The position numbers and the translations under genes were made by a program. The notes beneath the pieces were generated by a model that was given only the letters and a program-made list of their open reading frames with translations, was not told the origin of the DNA and ran no database searches. From positions 55,508,001 to 55,572,000 of the forward strand of contig JADMNL010000028.1 in NCBI GenBank assembly GCA_016271365.2: 64,000 nt of DNA. The letters are read 5' to 3'. This DNA comes from Neoceratodus forsteri. Its lineage: Eukaryota; Chordata; Ceratodontiformes; Ceratodontidae. Below, piece after piece: positions 55,494 to 64,000 of the stretch. Positions within the stretch are counted from its first letter, which is position 1, and each line of letters starts with the position of its first letter.

Positions 55494-58250
55494 CTAGTTA
55501 ACCAACAGCCTACTTCCTGCAACCCCCACTACAATTGCCTTATGTCTGTCCCATGCATGTTTGAATTCCACTGTTTTAGACTCAACAACCTCCCAGGAAG
55601 GCAGGTTCCATGCATCCACCACTCTCCATGAACAAAAATTCGTCACATTACCCCTGAGCCGTCCCCCTCTATCTTTAAATTCTGCCCCCTTGTTCTTACA
55701 CATCTCTTTTTCTGAAAGATGCTATCCTCCTGGACTTTGTTTATTTCTTTGAGGTACTTGAAGTTTCTATCATGTCCCCCCCGTTCCTCCTTTCATCAAA
55801 GGTGCATATATTAAGCTCTCTCAGTCTTTGTTCATATGGTTTCTGATGCAGACCCTGCACCATTTTAGTTGCCCTCCTCTGGACTGCTTCTATCTTGTCT
55901 ATGTCCTTGCATAGATGGGGTCTCCAAAACTGCACACAGTATTCCAGATGGGATCTCACCAACTGTCTGTACAGAGGGATAACAACTTCCCTTTTTCTAC
56001 TTATGATGCCCCTTTCTATGCATCCCAGTATCCCCCTGGCTCTCCTTACTGACTTCTCACATTGCTTACCCACCTTTAGGTCATCTGATATGACTACCCC
56101 CAAGTCCCTTTCCATTTTTGTTGTTGTTAGTACCTCCCTGCTATTGTGTACTGTCTCCTGGGTTTTGTTTCAGGTGCATTACTTGCACTTCTTTGCATTG
56201 AATCTAAGTTGCAATAGGTCTGACCATTCCTCCAACCTTGCCAAGTCACTTCTCATCCTTTCTCCACCCCCTTGTGTATCAACTCTGTTACAGATCTTTG
56301 TGTCATCTGCAAAGAGGCATACCTTTCCTCCAGACCCTCTGCAATGTCACCTATAAATATGTTGGAGGACTGGACCCAGTACTGAGCCCTGAGGTACTCC
56401 ACTAGTAACCCCTTTCTTTGGAATGTTTTCCATGCAGTATTACCTTCTGTGTCCTGTTGTGCAGCCAGTTTGCTACCCAGGCTAGCACCCTGGGACCCAC
56501 TCCCAGGCTGGCTAACTTGATTATTAATCTTTGTGTGGGACTGTCAAATGCCTTGCTAAAGTCTAGGTAGGCCATATCCATAGCCCCTCCCTGGTCTATT
56601 ACTTTGGTCACCCAGTCAAAGAAATCAATTAGATTCATCTGACATTACCTTCCTGCTGTAAATCCATGCTGCTTTGGGTTCTGTGCCCCGCTGGCCTCTA
56701 GGTACTCAACAATTCTTTTCAGAAGTGATTCCATCATTTTCCTACCACTGAGGTCAAACTTATAGGTCTGTAGTTTCCTGCTTCTGTCTTGCTCCCACTT
56801 TTGTGAAGGGAATCACATCTGCCCTCCTCCAGTCCTCAGGTACCACCCCATCCTCCCATGATTTGTTAAAAGTGTGGTCAGTGGTGTCACTAGGTCCTCC
56901 CTAGGTCCTCCCTTAGTTCTTTTAGGATTCTGTGGTGAATCCCATCAGGCCCCATTGCTTTGTCCACCTTGAGTTTTAGGAGTCCTTTCAGGACTCTTTC
57001 TTCTGTAAATGGACTGGTGTCAACCCCCCCCCACTCAGAGTGCTTCTGTTGCTTAATTTACCTAACTCCTCTTCATCTTCTTTTGTGAATACTGAGCAAA
57101 GATATGTCTGCCTTTTCACTGTCTCCTGCCCACCTCCCCTCCCCTCTCCTTTATTAATCTTCACTATTCCTCCCTTAGCCTTTCTATGCCCCCTAATGTA
57201 CCTGTAAAAGGTTTTATCCCCCTTCTTAACTAAGTTGGCTATTTTTTCCTCGGTTTGGGCCTTTGCTATTCTGACTGCCTTCCCCACTTCTTTCTGTTTT
57301 AATTGATACAGTTCCCTGTTATGCTCCTTCTGTGATTCCTTATACTTTTTGAATGCAGCCTTTTTCTCCTTAACCTTCCCTGCCACCTCTTTTGAAAACC
57401 ATAGTGTTTTTTCACTCCGCTTTGTTTTCTTTATTTGTTTCACACAAAAGCTTGTTGCCTCTATGATAGCAGTTTTGATTTTTCTCCATTGTTCTTCCAT
57501 CCCTCCATTTTAGCCATTTGCTAGTGCATTCCTCAGGTATTCACCATTTTGCCAAAGTCAGCCCTTCTGAAGTCCAGTATCCTTGTTCTTGTATGGCTTG
57601 CTCCATGGTTGTGCTTATTGTGAAGCACGCCTGCAGTGGTCACTTGCTCCCAGTTGTCTACTGACTTCTAAATTTGTGATCCTCTCCATGTGAGAGTACC
57701 AGGTCTAGTATTGCTCCCTCCTGACTGGTTCCAGCACTGGCTGTCTAAGGCCTGCCTTCTGCAGGGCATCAAGAATTACCCTGCTCTTGGATGTGGTTGC
57801 AGTACATGTCATCCAGGTAACATCTGGCATATTCAGGTCCGCCATCAACAGTATCTCCCCTTTTTCAGCCATTTTGAGAATGTCCTCTATCATTTTCTTG
57901 TCCATTTCCTCCCCTTGAGATGGGGGTCTGTATATAACCTCTGTGCGGACTGTGATGCCATTCCCTATCTCCAAGGTGACCCAGAGTGTCTCTTGTCCTC
58001 CCCTTACTTTTTAGTTCTGTAGCTTTGATCCTTCCCTTATGTATAGAGCTACTCCACCTCCTCTTTACCCTCCCTGTCCCTTCTGTAGATTGTGTAACCC
58101 GGTATGTTGACATCCCAGTCATGGTTTTCTGTGTACCATGTTTCTGTGACTGCCACAATATCCAATTGTCCATCTTTCATCAGGGCTACTAGCTCAGGAA
58201 GCTTGTTTCCCAGACATTGCCCTCCATTTAATGTTGGCTTTATCCTTTTC
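55494..58250 (-). pseudogene. LINE ORF2, minus strand (endonuclease and RT)
   Basis: The endonuclease covers 58173-57705, including VIYRPPSQGEEMDKKM and LLMADLNMPDVTW. The linker region KTLWFSKEVAGKVKEKKAAF is within 57500-56988. RT motif A region NLIDFFDWVTKVIDQGGAM and YLDFSKAFDSPTQRLI lies at 56638-56520. Motif C (FADDTKICNRV in complement) lies at 56318-56285. The C-terminal part RDLGVVISDDLKVGKQCEKS and LVRSHLEYCVQFWRPHL is 56115-55741, with the thumb to 55494. Frameshifts occur near 57000 and 56400 and elsewhere. Confidence 0.85.
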
Positions 58251-58438
58251 CCCTCATCCCTGCTCTTATTGCCCTTGTCATTTTTTGCATTTACCCTGTC
58301 CTGCTCTCTGTTGAGCTCTGTACCTCAGTGTTTACCTTACTACCTGCCATGTTTTGTGGGGAGGCTTGAAATTTCCTGCCTCTTATCAGCACCTCCCCTT
58401 GTCTAGTTTAAAAGCTTGCCAAGGAAGCATTTAAACCT

Positions 58439-59290
58439 TTACTGAGGGGCTTGGTTCCTTCGTGGACAGATGCAGACCATCGTGCCAGTATAGACCTTCA
58501 TCTCTCCAGATGTACCCCAGTCCCCAATGAAGCCAAAGCCCTGTGCTCTGCACCAGTTTTGCAACCATTCATTAAACTGCATGGTGTGTAGTACCCTAGC
58601 CTCACCCCTGTCATGGACTGGCAGCACCTCTGAGAAAGTAACCATGCTTACTACCTGTCTGAGGCCCCTCCCCAGCTCCACAAATTCATCCTGCACTGCA
58701 CTGATTCCATGCCTAGCTAGGTCATTTGTCCCAAGGTGGACAATGATATCTAGTTCCCTTTCCTGTGATGCTGCTTCTGCAATCCTGAGGATTTGCTTCT
58801 TGTCCCTCCAAGCCATGGGACCAGGCAGGCACCTTACTTCCCTCTCCTCTCCCTTCCCCAGTTCTACCCCCTAACAGCTGAGTCCCCTATCAGAAGCTGT
58901 TTCCTTCCCCTGTGGTGTCCCTTGCCACTCTTTTGTGGATGTCCTCAGCATTCTTCTTGGTCTCCACTGAGGGTGCCATCATAGAAGAACCTTGCTCTGC
59001 CAAAGTGGTGTATGATTTGTGTAGAGGTACAACTAGGGGGCTTCACCTCTGTTCCACCACCCACACCCTCTCAGAACCCACTGTGGTCTAACTGCTCTTC
59101 ATACTTGGCAACCTCTGAGGCAGTGGTTGTGGCAGCGGTGCTCTTTGGGTGGGGAGGCCTCCTTAGTCCTTACCAGTCCAGCCTGGAGGTGGGCAATCTC
59201 CTCCTCAGAGCTGACAGTTGCCTGCAATAGACAGCAATGCAGTTTCCAGACTGTCGCCTGAAAACTGCTGCCCCACAGCCAGTGCATTGC
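58439..59290 (-). pseudogene. LINE ORF1, minus strand
   Basis: The N-terminal region near 59290-59099 keeps the Cys-rich and heptad-like character but in broken frames. The clear part is 58816-58439: RDKKQILRIAEAASQERELD, then IIVHLGTNDLARHGISAVQD, the SGNH GTND block, and FSEVLPVHDRGEARV, ending with NWCRAQGFGFIGDWGTSGE. It matches the ORF1 at 14649-15483 along its length. At least two frame breaks are present. Confidence 0.75.
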
Positions 59291-59320
59291 ACCACACCCA
59301 CATGTCCATCTCCCTTATAA

Positions 59321-60019
59321 TATACAATGTGTAATATATATAATTATTATTTTTTGGTGGTGTATACTTACCCTTTATGCACTGTGATGGGTTATTAAGA
59401 ATATGACAGTTCTGCCCAAGACCTGTTGAGGAAGTGTGGTGTGGAAGACACTCATTGTTCTAACAGTCACCTGTTGTTGGACTACCCACCCCGTGGGTAG
59501 TCCACAACCACAGGTGACTGTTAGAAACAATCAAATACACCACTGCTCCACCACCCTGGTGAGTACTGCCCTTTATAATAATTTAACTAACCTCCAGTAA
59601 ATTATTTAAAAATAGTTTCTGTCCCAAAATCCTAGTAGTCAATCCAGCTACCCCCAAGTGGCAACCAAAATGCAGTATTCAAACCCATGTGAAGTTACTT
59701 CCAAGATAAGCAGAGTTTGCACGCTCATTTTTCAACTCCTCAGTCACCTGTAATTTATTTAAAAATAGTTTAACTGTCAGAAAATCCTAGTAGACAATCT
59801 AGCTACTTCCAGGGGTCTACCCAAATGCAGTATTTAAATCCTTCTTAAGTTACTCACAAGATAAACAGAGTTTGCAAGCCCCTTCTTGGTTAAACACTAA
59901 ACAAATAGGTAAATAAAAAGCAATTATCAAACGTAGTTAGTATCACCTCCCACAGAATTGAGCAAAGTGCACGTTGTTGCAGATATTAGTGCAATATAGA
60001 ATTTCCACACAGCTCACAG
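59321..60019. repeat. AT-rich spacer with a 60-bp hairpin and a 154-bp tandem duplication
   Basis: A hairpin at 59460-59524 pairs 'ctaacagtcacctg' with 'caggtgactgttag' and 'ttggactacccac' with 'gtgggtagtccac'. Next, two units of ~154 bp share 'ttatttaaaaatagttt', 'aaaatcctagtag' and 'caagataa(g/a)cagagtttgc' (59585-59738 and 59739-59892). This may be the inter-ORF region of the split AT-rich LINE or a separate small repeat. There is no gene. Confidence 0.65.
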
Positions 60020-61512
60020 CTGAATAAAGCAGTGTCCTTCCAGGTCAAGAAGATGTGCTTTTTGCAACAACATAGTGATAAGAATAGGAGTATAGCTAAT
60101 TTGAGTTTCCAGCTGTTTAATGCACAAAGTTTAATTTCCAAGTTCGATGAATTAATTGCTAGGGTAGTAATTGATAATCTGAATATTATTGGTATTACTG
60201 AGACATGGTGGCCAAATAATCCTGATTGGATTACCAACATTCCAGATTACTCATTATTTCACATAGGTAAGGAGAACCGTGGGGGAGGGGAGGGTAGCTT
60301 TATTTGTAAAATCAGGTTTGAATTCAATTGAAATAGCCAGTAAAATAAAATTGACAGTAGTTTAGTGGAATCTTTATGGGTAAGAATAGGTTTGAGTCAT
60401 ATAAATTTTATTTTAGGGCTGTGTTATAGAGCACCTAATTCAGATAAGCAGACATTAAATGAAATCATGTCTGAAATGGTAACAGCAGCTGATTTGGGGT
60501 TATTATATCAATGGGAGATCTGAATTTGGAGGTTATTGATTGGATAAATAAAAAGCAAGTCACACTATGTCAAAATACTTTTGAAAGTTTGTAATGAATT
60601 AGACCTACTTCAATCTGTTAGTTCCTCACTAGAGGGTTAAATATACTGATATTGTATTAGGTAGTGAACCTTTAAAGAGCTCTGAATATGGTGTAGTTGC
60701 TCCACTAGCCAGTAGTGATCATAATGCAATCATCTTTAAATTGTGATTTCTTCAAATTCAGATAGTATCACAGAATTTATTTATATAATAAGGTAGATAG
60801 AGAGGATTTAATAATACATTTGTCTTATATCAAATGGAATGAATTATTGTTATCAGAAAATATTAATGGCCTTGGTCAATCCTTAAAGAGATACTACTAG
60901 AAACTGTTAAAAGTTTATTCCCAAAACTGGAAAGAGAAAATTAAAAAGTCCTTTGTGGTTATCCAATAAAATAATTAGGATGATTAAAAAGAAAATAAAT
61001 TATTTAAAAATACAAGGATAATAAATGCACTGGATCATTAATCTCGCTATGATTAAACAAGAAGTATAAAAGAGAAATAAAGAAATCAAAAGCAAATTTT
61101 AAAACAATAATGCCAATCAGGCTCAAAAGGAAACAAAATATTATACAGTTACATAAATTTGTTAAAAAACAGGATTGTAAAGTGGTCTCTTGAAAATTAA
61201 TGGAATAGACACTAATGATAAAACAAAGATGGCCGATAAAACCTAATTCTTATTTTAGTGAATCATTTAATAATAATACAAAAGATGACGATACTAAATT
61301 TGATGATATAGTAGAACCTATGGAAGTATCACTAGAAATTCTTAAAAGAAATTTGAATGCTTAAAAAGGATCACCGCTTAGGTCCTGATGGCATATCTGT
61401 GATATGCTGTTACTAATGAAGGACTACTTGTGTCTTTCATTAAAATTAATATAAAAAAACAGTTTAAAAACTGGCATAGTACCAAGTGATTGGAGAGGAG
61501 CATATATTACTC
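60020..61512 (+). pseudogene. AT-rich LINE ORF2: endonuclease and start of RT
   Basis: The clearest frame (60032-60331) has FQLFNAQSLISKFDELIAR and IIGITETWWPNNPDWITNIP, endonuclease blocks with the catalytic Glu in place. Downstream pieces include LCYRAPNSDKQTLNEIM (about 60420-60470), GDL-type sequence near 60515 and ASSDHNAIIFKL (60710-60746), the final endonuclease His block. A lysine-rich linker follows (60900-61200). The RT start reads PDGISVICY-like sequence (61387-61410) and DWRGAYITPLF (61490-61520) and is then cut by the composite element. The RT body is not found in the window. Many single-base indels make it a pseudogene. Confidence 0.75.
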
Positions 61513-61789
61513 CCCTTTTTATGTTGCTTGTACGCATGTGCAAGAAACATAGTGCCACCATCAGAGATTTCGGAGGTGTGTCACTTCCTCCTCCAATTCA
61601 GTTAGTGTGCTGGCAGGCTCGGCCCCTGTTAGCCAATGCATTTTGGAGCTGTCTATGACACGCTCCAAAATGCAGTGGCATACAGTTGAAAGGGGGAGCT
61701 ACACTTTAGTGAGCACTGATAAGATATCAGCTGCTCACGCGCAGCTCCCCCATAGACACATGCAGGCGTGAGCGCCCTGCACGCACTGT

Positions 61790-62050
61790 ATAGCCGACGG
61801 GTGCCCAATCCCGTCGGCTGGCTGCATCCCCAGTAGTAGGTGCCATGCTGGGAGCCCACACCAGCGTGGCAAGTGGTCCTTGGCCGATGGGGTGCCCAAT
61901 CCCCGTCGGCTGAATACCCCGTCCTTGTGCCACACTGGGAGCCCACCCCAGCGTGGCAACAAATGCCATGGCCGACGGGGTGCCCAATCCCCATCGGCTG
62001 AATGACCCCAATGTCCTTGTGCCATGCTGGGAGCCCACCCAGCATGGAAA
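61790..62050 (+). repeat. Alternating GC-rich hairpin array
   Basis: Three units of ~88 bp. Hairpin type 1 (gccgacgggtgcccaatccc and its return arm) starts at 61793, 61880 and 61970. Hairpin type 2 (tgccatgctgggagcccac and its return arm) starts at 61840, 61929 and 62020. Base changes in one arm are not always matched in the other, for example 'gccgatgggg' against 'ccccgtcggc'. Confidence 0.85.
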
Positions 62051-62367
62051 ATGTCCCACGATGTCTTTTATTTTTAAACCTGTAAATGAAAACAGTCTCT
62101 GCGGCGCATCTCCCAACCTCCTCTCACAACCTGCACTCCACCCAATGCGCACTCCAGCCTCCCCACACCCCTGCACCCCATACTTACCTCCAGACCGCAC
62201 GACGATCTTCGGTGGACCAGGAACACATCTGCACTCTTCAAAGCGACCGCGAACTGAGGAAATGCCGGTAAGCTGTATAATGGGCTAGATAGGGGTTTCA
62301 ACTTTGTTGCATATCTCAAGCATTTTTGGATTTTGTAATAATAACATGGGTTTTTAGACGCTTTCAT

Positions 62368-62473
62368 AATGATGTCACTGTCATGAGTAGCGTCTGGCCC
62401 GAAGGGTGATTTCCATGCAGTGACTGCAAAATCACCCTTCAGGCCCAAGTACTGTCATGACAGTGACATCATT
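62368..62473. repeat. 106-bp hairpin
   Basis: Outer arms aatgatgtcactgtcatga and tcatgacagtgacatcatt are exact complements over 19 bases. Inner arms ggcccgaagggtgattt and aaatcacccttcaggcc pair with one mismatch. The loop is 'ccatgcagtgactgca'. The inner strand also holds the short palindrome ctgtcatgacag. Confidence 0.9.
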
Positions 62474-62500
62474 CATGAGAAGGGGCCCCAAAAACCCCAT

Positions 62501-63412
62501 GTTGAAAATTTGGTGGCAAAATTCCAAAAAATGACCGTTTTACGACCGTGCGTTGTGCAGTTCCTACGCAGACTTGTAAGTTCGAGAAATTTCAATATTT
62601 TCATTCCAGATTTTCAACATTGCCATTTTACCACACCTTCTTATGAGTAGTACAGCTGTCATTTTTCACGTCTCACCCAAAATGTGTTTCCGCCTATGTA
62701 GCGCAGAATGGCACAGTCAGTGTGCAAAATCAATGTACGGGACAAATTAAGAAAATCACAGTGACACTGTTCATGAGCAGAGGTCTTAAAATGGCTATGT
62801 TGAAAATTTGGTGAAAAAATTCCTAAAATGACTGTTTTACTGATGTGTTGTGCAGTTCCTACGCACACTGTAAGGTCGCAAATTTTCAGTATTTTCACTC
62901 CAGATTTCCAACATTGCCATTTTATCACACCTTCTTATGAGTAGTACAGCTGCCATTATTCACATCTCACCCAAAATGTGTTTCTGCCCATGTAGCACTC
63001 AATGGCGCAGTCGGTGTGAGAGATCAATGTATGAGACAAATTAAGAAAATCACAGTGACACTGTTCATGAGCTCAGGTGTTAAAATGGCTATGTTGAAAA
63101 TTTGGTGAAAAAATTCAAAAATGACTGTTTTACGAGCTTGCGTTGTACAGTTCCTACACACGCTCGTAAGTTCGCAAATTTTCAATATTTTCACTCCAGA
63201 ATTTCAACATTGCCATTTTACCACACCTTCTTATGAGTAGTACAGCTGTCATTTTTCACATCTCACCCAAAATATGTTTCCGCCCATGTAGCGTACAATG
63301 GCACAGTCGGTGTGCGAAATCAATGTACGGTACAAATTAAGAAAATCACAGTGACACTGTTCATGAGCAGAGGTCTTAAAATGGCTATGTTGAAAATTTG
63401 GTGAAAAAATTC
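62501..63412 (+). repeat. ~295-bp satellite tail, about three units
   Basis: The block gttgaaaatttggtg starts at 62501, 62799, 63093 and 63389 (spacings 298, 294, 296). Each unit contains a hairpin such as 'tttacgagcttgcgt' with 'acacacgctcgtaagt' (63130-63175), and the blocks 'ttatgagtagtacagctg' and 'gaaaatcacagtgacactgt'. It is the inverted counterpart of the array at 6061-7354. The frames at 62659-62928 and 63249-63521 are satellite shadows. Confidence 0.9.
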
Positions 63413-64000
63413 CCCTCAGATGTTCTGCAATATTACTAATGAAGACATTGAACAGAACTGGCCCCAGGACCGATCCTCGCAGCACCCCACTGGTCGCCGC
63501 TCTCCCTAGACTGCATACCATTTACCACCACTCTCTGCCTCCTGTCTGTTAGCCAGTTTCTAACCCAGTTTACCACCCTTTCCCCCATGTCCAGCCTACC
63601 CAGCTAGTTTATCACCCTCCTATATGGGATGATGTCAAAGGCTTTGCTGAAATCAGGTAAGTGTTGTCCGCTGCCCCACCCTGATTCACTTCCTTTGTCA
63701 CCCAGTCAAATAAATCAACTAGATTTATCTGACATGATATCCCCACTGTGAATCCATGTTGTCTATGGTCCTGGTTCCAATGGCATCTAGATGCCCCACT
63801 ATCCTTTCTTTAAGCAATGTCTCCATGATCTTCCCACTACTGAGGTGCGGCTCAATGGCCTATTGTTCCCTGCCTCCTCCCTGCTGCCGGACTTGTGTAG
63901 AGGGACCACATGTGCCCTCCTCCAATTCACTCATGTTGAATGACTCAGTGAACATGGCTTCCAGAGGTACTGCTATCTCCCTTCGCAGTTCTGTTAATAT
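63413..64000 (-). pseudogene. CR1-like LINE RT fragment, cut by the composite element
   Basis: Read from 64000 downward this is an RT N-terminal half: LREIAVPLEAMFTESFN-like sequence (63980-63930), GKIMETLLKERIVGHLDAIG (about 63835-63776), then degraded motif A region, and VLGPVLFNVFISNIAEHL (63476-63420). At 63413 it passes straight into satellite sequence. It is more similar to the chimeric LINE RT at 28641-29219 than to an L2-like RT. Motif C should follow but is missing. Several stops occur. The fragment continues past the window edge. Confidence 0.8.

Larger units (their letters stand above)
55396..59320 (-). mobile_element. CR1-like LINE, near full length, minus strand
   Basis: Read from 59320 to 55396: a short 5' UTR, ORF1 (59290 to 58439), ORF2 (about 58250 to 55450) and the family 3' tail ending with 'agaaacatagaaacatagac' (complement at 55404-55423). 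This is the most complete member of the family in the window: it keeps the RT motif C region deleted in the 10.8-15.6 kb copy. It splits an AT-rich LINE, so it is the younger insertion. Frameshifts prevent any product. Confidence 0.85.
61513..63412 (+). mobile_element. Composite hairpin-satellite element, most complete copy
   Basis: The order is head (61519-61740), hairpin array (61790-62050), linker (62070-62290), a ~106-bp hairpin (62368-62473) and a tail of about three 295-bp satellite units (62501-63412). The same order in reverse occupies 8395 to about 5200. Both ends abut truncated LINEs: an AT-rich plus-strand RT on the left and a minus-strand CR1-like RT on the right. No protein frame is convincing; the 130- and 157-codon minus-strand frames run through the GC-rich hairpins. 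It is possibly a nonautonomous DNA transposon or Helitron-like element, but neither a transposase nor diagnostic ends are seen. Confidence 0.7.

Noticed and set aside
61653..62448. Minus-strand frames of 96-157 codons as genes
   Set aside because: They overlap in several frames across hairpin units and mirror the frames in the other copies; a stop-poor GC-rich repeat explains them.
5200..63412. One giant element bounded by the two inverted composite copies
   Set aside because: The heads face inward across 53 kb of unrelated, independently inserted repeats. Two separate copies in opposite orientation is simpler.
63249..63521. Frame joining LINE RT to satellite as a fusion protein
   Set aside because: It is a chance read-through across the element junction at 63413; the satellite part is noncoding in every other copy.

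Overview
This window looks like intergenic DNA from a large, repeat-rich, non-mammalian vertebrate genome. I found no host protein-coding gene, rRNA or functional tRNA. Almost every open frame over about 100 codons is either a decayed retrotransposon frame or a chance frame in a repeat. A CR1-like LINE family, a DIRS-type tyrosine-recombinase retrotransposon, L1-like and L2-like LINE remains, a MIR-like CORE-SINE and a tRNA-derived SINE together suggest an amphibian (caecilian or salamander) or a lungfish-like genome. That assignment is an inference; the species cannot be read from the sequence.

Layout. 1-10.6 kb: CR1-like 3' fragments, a long LTR-like element (2075-3505), a 643-bp tandem duplication, a ~295-bp satellite and a hairpin block that together form one composite element read on the minus strand (about 5200-8395), then a 0.6-kb direct repeat. 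10.6-15.6 kb: a minus-strand CR1-like LINE (ORF1 plus ORF2) carrying a nested plus-strand LINE 3' end. 16-25.7 kb: a tRNA-derived SINE, a MIR-like SINE, a 400-bp fold-back palindrome, a 294-bp tandem and L1-like ORF1 and ORF2 pieces. 25.7-42.1 kb: two copies of a plus-strand LINE that are cut at nearly the same point in the reverse transcriptase and joined to the same foreign 3' sequence. The second copy contains a 1670-bp TG...CA element with a 4-bp target duplication, and the first copy supplies the empty site. Between them lie another damaged LINE (30.5-32.4 kb) and a 1.7-kb fold-back element. 42.1-47.8 kb: a hairpin-array element, tandem 5' monomers and an L2-like LINE. 48.1-53.7 kb: a nearly complete but inactivated DIRS element with inverted terminal repeats. 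54.2-61.5 kb: an AT-rich LINE whose ORF1 and ORF2 are separated by a 3.9-kb minus-strand CR1-like LINE. 61.5-63.4 kb: the best copy of the composite hairpin-satellite element. 63.4-64 kb: another LINE RT fragment.

The most interesting object is the composite element at 61513-63412, with a minus-strand relative near 5200-8395 and partial copies at 42138-42735 and 25735-25945. It has a constant head starting with a short palindrome, a tandem array of two alternating GC-rich hairpins, a conserved linker, a ~106-bp hairpin, and a tail of ~295-bp satellite units that each hold their own hairpin. I see no coding capacity in it and cannot place it in a known transposon class.
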